A stretch of DNA of 64,000 nucleotides from G963717155 sp963717155 (GTDB lineage: Bacteria > Actinomycetota > Thermoleophilia > Gaiellales > JALYLC01), in NCBI GenBank assembly GCA_963717155.1, contig OY970326.1:4836001-4900000 (forward strand). The letters run 5' to 3'. The notes beneath the pieces are model-generated. The model did not search any database, was not told the origin of the DNA, and saw nothing but the letters and a program-made list of their open reading frames with translations. Below are positions 33,734-42,846 of the stretch, piece by piece. How positions within the stretch are numbered: position 1 is the first letter of the stretch; every line of letters starts with the position of its first letter. Made by a program: the position numbers and the translations under genes.

Positions 33734-33860
33734 GGGGTCCTCACCGAGAATCCGGGGAGCGCCCGAATGAGTGGCGCTCGACCGACCACGGGGCCATTCT
33801 GACTTCCACCCCGGACGGCGCAGACCTCGAGAGCGATCGGAACCCAGGAGGAGCAAAGCG

Positions 33861-35336
33861 ATGGCGAACGTGGACAACAAGGTCGGCCATCCGGGTCGAC
33901 ACGTACTCGACGAGCGCGCATCGAGCTCGTCCCGGTCGAGAGCTGTGCCGCACTTCACCCCGGCCGAGCGGAGTGCCCGAGGCAGGGCCGCGCGCGGCGA
34001 GCTGCCGCGCTCGGCGCACGCCGCGTACGAGCCGGGGCCGAGGCGCCGAGACCCCATCGATCTTCTCGACGAGCAGGCGGAGACGCGCCTGCCGGAGCTC
34101 GCTCCGATCCGGTACGGGCGCATGCTGGCGTCACCGTTCACCTTCTTCCGTGGCGGTGCCTACCTGATGGCGGCCGATCTCGCAGACGGGCCGCGCACGG
34201 GGTTGCACGCTCAGCTCTGCGGCGACGCGCACCTCTCCAACTTCGGGATCTTCGCCGCGCCGGATCGAGAGCACGTCTTCAGCATCAACGACTTCGACGA
34301 GACGCTCCCGGGGCCGTTCGAGTGGGACGTGAAGCGGCTCGCCGCGAGCTTCGCGGTCGCGGCCCGCGAGCGCGGCTTCCCGAAGGCGGTCCGCAACTCG
34401 ATCGTGACGACCGCGGCGCGTGAGTATCGCGAGGCGATGACGCGCTTCGCGGCGATGCGGAACATCGACGTCTGGTACGCACGCCTCGACGTCGTCAGAA
34501 TCGGGGAACAGCTCGGGCGAGCGATGTCCGGCAAGCAGAGGAAGCTCGTCGAGACGACCGTCGCCGGGGCGCACACGAAGGACAGCATGCGAGCGCTCTC
34601 CAAGCTGTGTCGGGCTGTCGACGACGAGCTACGGATCGTGGGCAACCCTCCACTCGTGACTCCGATCGAGGACGTACTGCCGGGCGCCGAGGCGGACTAC
34701 CTCGAGGACGTCGTGCGGCGCATGATTCGCACGTACCGGCGCACGCTGCCGCGCGACCGGCGCAACCTGCTCGAGAGCTACCGGTACGCGCACGCCGCCC
34801 GCAAGGTCGTCGGTGTCGGCAGCGTGGGTACCCGCGCCTGGATCCTGCTCATGCTCGGCCGTGACGATAACGACCCGCTGTTCCTCCAGTTCAAGGAGGC
34901 GCAGCCATCGGTGCTCGAGCCCTTCCTCGGAAAGAGCCAGTACTCCCAGCACGGACAGCGCGTCGTCGAGGGCCAGCGGATGATGCAGGCGGCGCCCGAC
35001 ATCATGCTCGGCTGGGAACGAATCGTGACCATCGACGGGCAGAAGAAGGACTTCTACATCCGGCAGCTCTGGGACGCGAAGGGCTCGGTCGAGGTCGAGC
35101 TCATGGACCCGGCTGCGCTCGAGGCGTACGGCCGAATCTGCGGCTGGACGCTCGCGAGAGCACACGCGCGCTCGGGTGACAGAATCGCGATCGCTGCCTA
35201 CCTCGGCAACGGCGAGGCGTTCGACCGCGCAATGGGCTCGTTCGCGGAGGCCTACGCCGACCAGAACGAGCGGGACTATCAGGCGCTGCAGGAGGCAGCG
35301 GCATCCGGCCGCGTTCCGGTCGAGCTAGGCGTTTGA
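33861..35336 (+). CDS. DUF2252-family protein
   Basis: A 491-residue cytoplasmic protein. Family signatures are MLASPFTFFRGGAYLMA, CGDAHLSNFGIFAAP, NDFDETLPGPFEWDVKRLA, VGVGSVGTRAW and FLQFKEAQPS. The GDxHxxNFG and DFD motifs resemble kinase-like catalytic and metal loops, and the family is thought to be related to aminoglycoside-phosphotransferase folds; no reaction is established. ATG 33861 with GGAGG 9 bp upstream. Divergent from DUF4239. Confidence 0.88.
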   Translation: MANVDNKVGHPGRHVLDERASSSSRSRAVPHFTPAERSARGRAARGELPRSAHAAYEPGPRRRDPIDLLDEQAETRLPELAPIRYGRMLASPFTFFRGGAYLMAADLADGPRTGLHAQLCGDAHLSNFGIFAAPDREHVFSINDFDETLPGPFEWDVKRLAASFAVAARERGFPKAVRNSIVTTAAREYREAMTRFAAMRNIDVWYARLDVVRIGEQLGRAMSGKQRKLVETTVAGAHTKDSMRALSKLCRAVDDELRIVGNPPLVTPIEDVLPGAEADYLEDVVRRMIRTYRRTLPRDRRNLLESYRYAHAARKVVGVGSVGTRAWILLMLGRDDNDPLFLQFKEAQPSVLEPFLGKSQYSQHGQRVVEGQRMMQAAPDIMLGWERIVTIDGQKKDFYIRQLWDAKGSVEVELMDPAALEAYGRICGWTLARAHARSGDRIAIAAYLGNGEAFDRAMGSFAEAYADQNERDYQALQEAAASGRVPVELGV

Positions 35337-35357
35337 TCGCCGGAGAACGTCCTACGG

Positions 35358-36500
35358 CTAGCGGTTTCCCCACACGACGTACAGCTCGCCCGGTCCGGCG
35401 CGGTTGATCCCTGCGTCCTTCGAGTCGCTCTCGGCGATGCGACGGAGCCCCGGTACCCAGTCGTAGTGCTCGAGGAAGACCTCGTCGTTCAGCTCGAGCG
35501 GCTCTGTCTCCGTCGCCTCGTGGTAGTGCACGTGCATCCGGAAGCTGCCATCGGGCCGCAGCACGCGGCGGATCTCCTCTGCGCCCCCGGCGAAGTCGTC
35601 TATGTGATCGATCGCGTTGACAGACACGACCGCATCGAACGAGTGGTCGGCGAGCGGCATCGCCTCGGCCGGGGCGCAGTGGTAGGTGAACCCCATGCGC
35701 TCCCACAGGTCGAGCGGGTAGCCGATCTCCCGGTAGGCATCGACCAGCGGATCGACTCCGTGGCGGTCCGCGCCCTTGAAGGCGAGGAGGCTCGCGGCCG
35801 GGCCGCAGCCGATGTCGAGGACGCGCTTGCCGCGAAACGCGTGAGGGTGGAGACCGAGGTCGGTCAGGTACTTCGTCTCCTGGTAGAGGCGGGAGAACGT
35901 CACCGCCGCATTGGTGCGGAGGTCGAACTCGGTCGTACGCTCCTCTGGCGTCGGCGGCAGGATGCCTCGCGGCAACGCCTCACCCAGATACCAGGCGACC
36001 CACTGGTCGAGCGTGGCGCGCCAGAACGCGATCTCCGCCGCGTACTTCGGGGCGCACGGGTCCACCGCGAACGCCCCGCTGGGGAGCGACCCGGACGAGT
36101 CGCGAAAGAACGCGCCGGGCACGTCTGCCGGCGTCTCCGGGAGCGAACGGAGGAACACGTCGTTCGGCCGCAGGAGCTCGAGCGGAGAGCCTGCCGTCAC
36201 GACGTCGATGTCGAGGTGGTCGAAGCCGACCAGCGCCTCGCCGAGGAGCGCGACGGCCTCGTCGACTCCGAGCGCGGGTGAGACGACGACGAGCTGGCTC
36301 GCGATCCCCTCCGTCACCAGCGAGTCGAGTGCGGCTACGAGCTCACCCGCCGCCCCAGCGGTCGTGGCCGCCGGTGCGACGACGCGGCGTTGCCCCTGCT
36401 CGGACTCCTCGGTGGACGCGCCGAGCGCGTCGACCAGCTCAGCGGCCCCGACGAGGACGGTCGACTCGGGCTGGACGAGTACGAATGCTCGGTGATCCAT
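35358..36500 (-). CDS. SAM-dependent methyltransferase with extra N-terminal domain
   Basis: A 380-residue protein. The C-terminal 180 residues are a class I methyltransferase: VLDIGCGPAASLLAF (motif I), DRHGVDPL, the AEAMPLADHSFDAVVSVNAIDHI segment and RRVLRPDGSF. The N-terminal 190 residues are not recognised; they look globular with a Rossmann-like alternation and may select the substrate. ATG 36500. Convergent with the DUF2252 gene 22 bp away. Substrate unknown. Confidence 0.78.
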   Translation of the reverse strand: MDHRAFVLVQPESTVLVGAAELVDALGASTEESEQGQRRVVAPAATTAGAAGELVAALDSLVTEGIASQLVVVSPALGVDEAVALLGEALVGFDHLDIDVVTAGSPLELLRPNDVFLRSLPETPADVPGAFFRDSSGSLPSGAFAVDPCAPKYAAEIAFWRATLDQWVAWYLGEALPRGILPPTPEERTTEFDLRTNAAVTFSRLYQETKYLTDLGLHPHAFRGKRVLDIGCGPAASLLAFKGADRHGVDPLVDAYREIGYPLDLWERMGFTYHCAPAEAMPLADHSFDAVVSVNAIDHIDDFAGGAEEIRRVLRPDGSFRMHVHYHEATETEPLELNDEVFLEHYDWVPGLRRIAESDSKDAGINRAGPGELYVVWGNR

Positions 36501-36827
36501 GGCAGGACACCGTATCGGCCGGTCGGATCGTCATCTTGAGCCGGCCTGAGACCGCCCGAATCCACTCGCGTATGAAGAAGACACGAAGCCGCGATGCCTC
36601 TGATCCCGGACTTGTAAGGATTCTCGTGCCGCACGTCGGCAGCGGCCGTGCCCTAGAGACACGTTCTCTCGCGTGACAGTGCGCGCTGGAAACCTGCCTG
36701 CGACTACGGCGGATGCGTCGCGGACTCACCGCGCTACGTGCCGATCGTCATGGCACCGCAGCAATCGACAACGGCGGCTGAACACACGCCTGCAATCGTG
36801 TCTCAGAACCCTTCTGAGAGGCAGGTC
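36501..36827. other. Interval without a recognised gene
   Basis: 327 bp between the methyltransferase start and the small orphan gene. Lower GC than its surroundings in parts, and no conserved motif, RNA or repeat is seen. The orphan gene frame stays open back to 36738. Confidence 0.3.
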
Positions 36828-37184
36828 ATGCAGGTCGAGAGCCATCCAGGGAACGGTCGTTCGTTCGAGTATCTCGTGCTACGCAGCTACAAGGCGGAAC
36901 CGGGTTGGTACTCGGTATCGATCGGGCCCGATGGCCGGGAGTGGCGATCGATCGTGCACGTGTTCTGCGAGGTCGTCTTCGGCGTGACGAACATCGCTCG
37001 AGGAGTGATCGGCGGCGGCGCGAACCAGCGTGTCGGAGACGTCGACGGGTCGGGGGCCGTGCTGCTCGGCCTCGATGAGGACCTCGAGCCGTGCCATGGC
37101 GAGCTCGGCCCTGGCCTCTGGCAGTTCATCGGCCACCACTACGAGCCGATCCACCTGCAGCCCGAGCCGCCCTCGGAGATCTAA
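36828..37184 (+). CDS. Hypothetical protein
   Basis: About 118 residues from ATG 36828 (GAGAGG 6 bp upstream); ATG 36738 is an alternative but its extra codons have lower third-position GC. The product is soluble and begins with an aromatic-rich segment (FEYLVLRSYKAEPGWYSVSIGPDGREW), read here over positions 12-38 in shortened form, with a glycine-rich middle. No family is recognised. High GC at third positions supports coding. The TAA overlaps the stop of convergent araB by 3 bp. Confidence 0.45.
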   Translation: MQVESHPGNGRSFEYLVLRSYKAEPGWYSVSIGPDGREWRSIVHVFCEVVFGVTNIARGVIGGGANQRVGDVDGSGAVLLGLDEDLEPCHGELGPGLWQFIGHHYEPIHLQPEPPSEI

Positions 37185-38842
37185 GCGACACCCCGCGTCT
37201 CGTCGCGAAGGCGCTTGAGGGTCTTCATCACGTCGTCGCCGCCGCGGCCGAAGAGGTCGTGAAGGCGAACGTACTCCGCATAGAGCGCGTCATATCCGTG
37301 TCGGCTCCGTCTGTCCGGTAGGTACCTCTCGGCGGCAGGTGCCGCCATCCTCTCTGACGCCTCGCGGATCGACGCGCAGGCGCCGCCGGCGATGGCGCCG
37401 AACATCGCCGCGCCGAGCGCAGGCGCGTTCTGCGATGCGGCAACGTCGATCGGACGGTCGAGCACGTCGGCGTACATCTGCATCAGCAGCCGGTTGCGAT
37501 GCGGCAGGCCACCGCATGCCACGATCCGGTCGACTGGCTGCCCCGCACGCTCGAAGGCGTCGACGATCACTCGCGTGCCGAAGGCCGTCGCCTCGAGCAG
37601 CGCGCGGTAGACCTCGTGCGGACGCGTCGACAGCGAGAACCCGACGATCAGACCCGCGAGATCGGCGTCAACGAGGACGGAGCGGTTGCCGTTCCACCAG
37701 TCGAGCGCGAGCAGGCCGCTCTCGCCGACCGCGAGCGCCGCCGCCTGCTCTTCGAGCACGTGATGCACGTCCGCGCCACGGCTCTGCGCAAGCTCGTGGA
37801 CCTGCGGCGGCACGGAGTTCTCGACGAACCAGGCGAAGATGTCGCCGACGGCCGACTGGCCCGCCTCGTAGCCGAACAGGCCAGGCACGACGCCGTCCTC
37901 GACGACGCCGCACATCCCTCCGACCGAGGCCAGACGGTCGCCGAGGAGGATGTGACAGTTGCTCGTTCCCATGATCACGACGAGCTCACGCGCTGCGACG
38001 CAGCCGACGGCTGGAGCGGACACGTGCGCGTCGACGTTCGCCACCGCGACGGGCGTGCCCGGCAGCAGCCCCGTCCACGCCGCGGCGCGCTCGCCGAGGC
38101 CGCCTGCGCGCTCGCCGATGGGGTCGATCCGGCGCGACATCTTCTCGTCCACGACGTTCGCGAAGCGCGGGTCGAGCGCCGCGAAGTACTCGCGCGACGG
38201 GAAGCCATCCGCGTTGGACCAGATCGCCTTGTAGCCGGCAGTGGTGGTGTTGCGCGTCTCGACTCCCGTGAGCTGCCAGACGATCCAGTCGGCAGCCTCG
38301 ATCAGGCGCCCGGCGCGCGCGTAGACCTCCGGATCCTCGCGCAGGATCTGCAGCGCCTTCGGGAAGAACCATTCGGACGAGATCTTGCCGCCGTACCGCG
38401 ACAGCCACGGCTCGCCTCGGTCAATCGCGACCGCGTTGATCTCGTCCGCCTCCGGCTGTGCGGCGTGATGCTTCCAGAGCTTCACCCACGCGTGTGGGCG
38501 CAGGCGGAGATCGGCCAGCTCGCACAGAGGTGTCCCGTCCGCCGTCGTCGGGAGCATCGTGCACGCGGTGAAGTCGATACCCACCCCGACGACGTCCTCC
38601 GGCCGCACCCCGCTGAGAACCTCGGGCACGGCGTGCTTCAGCGTGCGCACGTAGTCGGCAGGATCCTGCAGCGCCCACTCCGGCTCCAGCTCGATGTCCG
38701 AGTCGGGAAGCCGCTCGTCGAGGACGCCGTTCGCGTAGGCGTAGACGGAGGCGGCCACCTCCGAGCCGTCCGCGCAATCGACGAGGACGGCGCGGCCGGA
38801 CTCGGTCCCGAAGTCGATCCCGACGGCGTATCGGGCGCTCAC
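37181..38842 (-). CDS. araB: Ribulokinase
   Basis: Phosphorylates L-ribulose with ATP, the second step of L-arabinose breakdown. 553 residues, normal length, FGGY kinase fold: GIDFGTESGRAVL at the N-terminus for ATP phosphate binding, VGVGIDFTACTMLP, GMCGVVEDGVVPG and the C-terminal ATP-site region RIVACGGLPHRN. GTG 38842 overlaps the stop of the upstream dehydrogenase gene (GTGA). Last gene of the arabinose operon (importer, araA, araD, dehydrogenase, araB). Confidence 0.92.
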   Translation of the reverse strand: MSARYAVGIDFGTESGRAVLVDCADGSEVAASVYAYANGVLDERLPDSDIELEPEWALQDPADYVRTLKHAVPEVLSGVRPEDVVGVGIDFTACTMLPTTADGTPLCELADLRLRPHAWVKLWKHHAAQPEADEINAVAIDRGEPWLSRYGGKISSEWFFPKALQILREDPEVYARAGRLIEAADWIVWQLTGVETRNTTTAGYKAIWSNADGFPSREYFAALDPRFANVVDEKMSRRIDPIGERAGGLGERAAAWTGLLPGTPVAVANVDAHVSAPAVGCVAARELVVIMGTSNCHILLGDRLASVGGMCGVVEDGVVPGLFGYEAGQSAVGDIFAWFVENSVPPQVHELAQSRGADVHHVLEEQAAALAVGESGLLALDWWNGNRSVLVDADLAGLIVGFSLSTRPHEVYRALLEATAFGTRVIVDAFERAGQPVDRIVACGGLPHRNRLLMQMYADVLDRPIDVAASQNAPALGAAMFGAIAGGACASIREASERMAAPAAERYLPDRRSRHGYDALYAEYVRLHDLFGRGGDDVMKTLKRLRDETRGVA

Positions 38843-39822
38843 GGCTCGATCACCACCTTCAGGCCGCGGCGCTCGCGCAATGCTGTGAAGGCGTCGGACC
38901 ACTCCTCGAGGGCGTACCGGTCGCTGACGAGAGGCGCCAGATCGAGGCGCCGCTCTGCCGCGAGCCGGAGAGCGCGAGGGAGGTCAGCAGCCCGCATCCG
39001 TCGCGTCATGACCAGCGTCAGGCCCTTGCGCCTCGCAGTCGATGCGCGAAAGGAGGTGCGGTCGTCGTCGGGGATGCCGACGAGGACGAGGCGTCCGCCC
39101 GGTCGCAGCGAGGCGATCGCATCGTCGACGGCGCCGTCATCGCCCGCCACCTCGAAGGCGACCTCGAGGCCCTCGTCGAGCCCAGGCTCACCGGCGAGGC
39201 CAGCATGCGTCGCGCCGAGGTCCGTGGCAGCCGCGACGCGGTGGGCGAGCAGGTCCGTGGCGACGATCGGGGACGCGCCAACCATGTGCAGGAGCTGCAC
39301 GAGCAGGAGGCCGAGCGGCCCGCAGCCGAAGACCCCGGCGCCGGCGCCGGGACGGACGTGCCCGAGGTCGAACGCGTGCAGCGCCACACCCAGCGGCTCC
39401 GCGAGCGCGGCCTCGCCGTCGGTGAGCGTCGCCGGTACCGGGTGCACGAGACGCTCGGGCCAGGGGAGGAGCGTGCGCAGGGCGCCGTCGGTCGGGCTGT
39501 GACCCGCGAAGCGGACGGCCGGGCAGAGGTGCTCGAGCCCGGCCGCACAGGGCTCGCACGCGCCGCACGGGACAGCGGGATCGACCGCGACGCGTTGGCC
39601 CTCACGCGGGCCGGAGGCGATCACCCCCGCGAACTCGTGCCCGAGCACGAGCGGATGCTCGAGCTGGGCGTCGCCGATGCCGCCTTCGAGCAGCCAGTGA
39701 CGGTCCGAGCCGCAGAGTCCCACGGCGGTGACGCGCACGAGCACCTCCCCCGGCGCAGGCGACGGGTCCGGCTCGTCGTGCAGGCGCAGCTCGTTCGGCC
39801 CGTGCAGGCGGAGCGCCCTCAA
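38839..39822 (-). CDS. Zinc-type alcohol/sugar dehydrogenase
   Basis: Medium-chain dehydrogenase of 327 residues with both zinc sites: catalytic (GLCGSDRHW, GHEFAGV) and structural (PCGACEPCAAGLEHLC, four cysteines). The nucleotide-binding motif is GVFGCGPLGLLLVQ. Closest in style to sorbitol/L-iditol or L-arabinitol-type dehydrogenases. Start TTG 39822 overlaps the araD stop (TTGA), which fits the tight overlaps of the operon. Its place between araD and araB suggests oxidation of a pentitol or pentose linked to arabinose; the substrate is inferred. Confidence 0.87.
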   Translation of the reverse strand: MRALRLHGPNELRLHDEPDPSPAPGEVLVRVTAVGLCGSDRHWLLEGGIGDAQLEHPLVLGHEFAGVIASGPREGQRVAVDPAVPCGACEPCAAGLEHLCPAVRFAGHSPTDGALRTLLPWPERLVHPVPATLTDGEAALAEPLGVALHAFDLGHVRPGAGAGVFGCGPLGLLLVQLLHMVGASPIVATDLLAHRVAAATDLGATHAGLAGEPGLDEGLEVAFEVAGDDGAVDDAIASLRPGGRLVLVGIPDDDRTSFRASTARRKGLTLVMTRRMRAADLPRALRLAAERRLDLAPLVSDRYALEEWSDAFTALRERRGLKVVIEP

Positions 39823-40523
39823 CCGGCCTGCCCGTAGTACGCGGCCGACCCGTGCTTGCGACGGAAGTGTCGCCGGCGCAGGTCGTCGCCGATCGGAATG
39901 ACGTCGCCTCGCACCTGTCTCGTGCGCAGCGCCCCGGCCGCCACCTCCTCGAGCGCGATCGCGTTCTCGACCGCCTGCTCCGGCGAATGGCCCCACGCGA
40001 ACGGGCCGTGCGAGGCGACGAGGACGGCCGGCCGGTCGAGCGGCTCGACCTCGAGTCGGACGAACGTCTCCAGGATCACCTCACCCGTCGCCTGCTCGTA
40101 CGCACCGTCGATCTCCGTGCTGGTGAGCACGCGCGTGACGGGGACGGCGCCGTCGAAGTGGTCAGCGTGCGTGGTCCCGTAGCAGGGAATCTCCGTGCCG
40201 GCCTGTGCCCATGCGGTGGCGAACGACGAGTGCGTGTGGACGACGCCCCCGACGTCGAGCCACGCGCGGTAGAGGACCAGGTGGGTGGGGGTGTCCGACG
40301 AGGGCCGCATCCGGCCGTCCACCACTGCGCCGCTCTCGAGGTCGACGACGGCGATCTCGGCCGACGTGAGCCGGTCGTAGGAGACGCCGCTCGGCTTGAT
40401 CGCGATGACGCCCGCGTCGCGGTCGACGGCGCTCGCGTTCCCGAAGGTGAGGACGACGAGCCCTGCGCGGCCGAGCGCCATGTTCGCCTCGAGGACGCGT
40501 TCGCGCAGCTCGCGGTGCTGCAC
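39819..40523 (-). CDS. araD: L-ribulose-5-phosphate 4-epimerase
   Basis: Converts L-ribulose 5-phosphate to D-xylulose 5-phosphate, feeding arabinose carbon into the pentose phosphate pathway. 234 residues, class II aldolase/adducin fold: FGNASAVDRD, IKPSGVSY, metal ligands in HTHSSFATAWAQAG and a third histidine in ASHGPFAWG. GTG 40523 starts 2 bp after the araA stop, with GGAGGGG upstream inside araA. Confidence 0.92.
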   Translation of the reverse strand: MQHRELRERVLEANMALGRAGLVVLTFGNASAVDRDAGVIAIKPSGVSYDRLTSAEIAVVDLESGAVVDGRMRPSSDTPTHLVLYRAWLDVGGVVHTHSSFATAWAQAGTEIPCYGTTHADHFDGAVPVTRVLTSTEIDGAYEQATGEVILETFVRLEVEPLDRPAVLVASHGPFAWGHSPEQAVENAIALEEVAAGALRTRQVRGDVIPIGDDLRRRHFRRKHGSAAYYGQAG

Positions 40524-40525
40524 CC

Positions 40526-42038
40526 TTACACCCCTCCCGCGAGCCGGTAGTACGCCTGGTTCCAGCGGAGCTCGTTGGCGACATCGCGGATCCGGGTCGT
40601 CTGGTCGATGACGAGCAGCTCGATTCCGGCGATCTCCGCGAGGTCGGCGAACGCCTCGCTGCCGATCGACCGGCACAGGACGCTGTGGTGCGGGCCACCG
40701 GCGCGAAGCCACGCCTCGGCGGCGGTGGTGAAGTCGGGCTTCGGCTTCCACACCGCCCGCGCCACCGGCAGGCGTGGGAGGTCCTGGTCCGGTTCCACGA
40801 CTTCGACCTCGTTCAGCACGAGCCGGAACCGGTCGCCGAGGTCGAGCATCGCGGCGAGGACAGCGGGGCCGGGCGCCGCGGTGAACACGAGCCGCACCGG
40901 ATCGGCCCTGCCGCCGATCGAGAGCGGGTGGATCTCGCACGACGGCCGCCTCGCGGCGATCGACGGGCAGACCTCGAGCATGTGCGCCCCGAGCACCTTC
41001 GCCCCGGACGCCGCCAGGTCGTACGTGTAGTCCTCCATGAACGAGGTGCCACCGTCCAGGCCGGCGCTCATCACCTTCGCGATGCGGACGAGCGCGGCCG
41101 TCTTCCAGTCTCCCTCGGCGGCGAACCCGTAGCCGTCCGCCATCAGACGCTGCGCAGCGATGCCGGGCAGCTGCGTGAGGCGTCCGAGATTCTCGAACGT
41201 GTCGGTGAACGCCCGGAACCCCCCCGTATCGAGGAACTCGCGCAGCGCGGCCTCGATGCGCGCGGCGTCCCGCAGCGACTCCCGGCGCGCGCCGCCTGAG
41301 CGCAGGGCGGGAGCGAGCTCGTACGCCTCCTCGTACTCCGCGACGAGACGGTCGACCTCCGCATCGGACACAGCGGCGACCCCGTCCTCGAGCACGTCCA
41401 CGCCGTAGCCGTTGACGGCCACACCCAGCCGGATCTGCGCCTCGACCTTGTCGCCCTCGGTGACCGCGACCTCGCGCATGTTGTCGCCGAAACGGGCGAC
41501 CTGCAGCGACTGCGCCTCGTGCCAGCCGGCGGCCGCACGCGTCCAGACGCCCACGCGCGCCGCGACCTCCGGGTCGCGCCAGTGACCGACGACCGTCTTC
41601 CGGCGCAGACGCATCCGCGTCTCGAGGAACCCGAACTCGCGGTCTCCGTGCGCCGACTGGTTCAGGTTCATGAAGTCCATGTCGATCTCCGCCCACGGCA
41701 GGTCGCGGTTGAACTGCGTGTGGAGATGGAGCAGCGGCTTCTGCAGCGCACCCAGCCCGGCGATCCACATCTTCGCCGGCGAGAAGGTGTGCATCCATGC
41801 GATCACGCCGATGCACGTGTCCGCCGCGTTCGCGTCGAGCGCCATGCGACGGATCGAGCCCGGGACTCGTGGCGACCTCCCTCGGAACCACGCGCACCGG
41901 AACGTCCGGCTGCGCGTCGAGGCCGGCGGCGACCTCTCGCGCATGCGCCTCGACCTGGCGCAGCGTCGCCGGCCCGTACAGCTCCTGGCTCCCGGTCACG
42001 AGCCAGACCTCGAGGTGTCCGAGCGTGTCAGGCACCAT
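40526..42038 (-). CDS. araA: L-arabinose isomerase, interrupted by a 1-nt frameshift
   Basis: Isomerises L-arabinose to L-ribulose. The N-terminus from ATG 42038 (GHLEVWLVTGSQELYGP) and the remainder (CIGVIAWMHTFSPAKMW, HTQFNRDLPW, MDFMNLNQSAHGDREFGF, SFMEDYTYDL, EIHPLSIGG) are both typical AraA, but lie in different frames. The shift falls at a CCCGGG run at 41859-41864: removing one base joins the halves perfectly, giving about 503 residues. Total span 1513 nt is one more than a multiple of three. The rest of the gene and operon is undamaged, so a sequencing error or very recent mutation is more likely than an old pseudogene. Overlaps the importer ATPase gene by 11 bp. Confidence 0.82.
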
Positions 42039-42846
42039 CGCTCGAGACGTCCTCGATCTGGCTGCGGAAGCTCGAGATCATCAGTTCGGTGAGCTTCTCG
42101 AGCGACGTCTCGTGCACCGTCTGGTCGAGCGTGATGCGACCACCCTGCATGACGTTGATGCGGTCGCACAGCTCGAAGAGGTGGGCGTAGTTGTGGTCGA
42201 TGACGATGATCGAGACGCGGCCGCTCGAGGCCAGGTCCTTCACGAGGTCGATGATGAGCCTCGACTCACGCGCTCCCATGGCGGACAGCGGCTCGTCGAG
42301 CAGCAGGATCCTCGGAGCTGCACGCACGGCTCGGGCGACGGCGATCGCCTGTCTCTGGCCTCCCGAGAGCTGGTCGGCCTCGGCATCGATGCTCGGCACG
42401 CGCACATGGATCTCCTCGAGGTACTGCCGGGCGAGCTTTCGCATCGCTCGCTTGTCGAGGAAATGGAGGCGCCCCATGGTCGTCAGCTCGTGGTTCAGGA
42501 AGAGGTTCAGGTAGACCGGGAGCTGCGGGATCAGTGCGAGGTCCTGGTAGACGGTCTCGATCCCGTGTCCGCGGGCGTCCTCGACCGAGCGGAAGTGGAC
42601 CTGCTCGCCGCCCACCCTCAGCTCGCCCCCATCCGGCGTGTAAAGACCGCACAGGATCTTGACGAGCGTGCTCTTGCCGGCTCCGTTGTCACCGACGAGC
42701 CCGAGCACCTCGCCCTGGCGCAGCTCGAGGTCGATGCCGCGGAGGACGACGAGGGCACCGAAGCGCTTGGTGACGCCGCGCACCTCGAGCGCGTAGTCGC
42801 CCGACGCAGGCGCGGGAGGCGTCGGGTCCATGGGCTGGGCGCTCAT
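42028..42846 (-). CDS. Sugar ABC transporter ATP-binding protein (CUT2-type, single NBD)
   Basis: A 272-residue ATPase with one nucleotide-binding domain, unlike the double-domain RbsA or AraG. Walker A is GDNGAGKST, the signature motif LSGGQRQ and Walker B ILLLDEP; the glutamate position and H-loop (DHNY) are present. The DNGAGKST form is typical of ribose/arabinose-class (CUT2) ATPases. ATG 42846 overlaps the permease stop by 4 bp. With permease and binding protein it forms an importer placed directly before the arabinose genes. Confidence 0.9.
   Translation of the reverse strand: MSAQPMDPTPPAPASGDYALEVRGVTKRFGALVVLRGIDLELRQGEVLGLVGDNGAGKSTLVKILCGLYTPDGGELRVGGEQVHFRSVEDARGHGIETVYQDLALIPQLPVYLNLFLNHELTTMGRLHFLDKRAMRKLARQYLEEIHVRVPSIDAEADQLSGGQRQAIAVARAVRAAPRILLLDEPLSAMGARESRLIIDLVKDLASSGRVSIIVIDHNYAHLFELCDRINVMQGGRITLDQTVHETSLEKLTELMISSFRSQIEDVSSDGA

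Noticed and set aside
39819..42038. 739-codon minus-strand frame read as one protein
   Set aside because: It fuses the true start of araA, an out-of-frame middle and true araD. Real genes are araA (with a frameshift) and araD.
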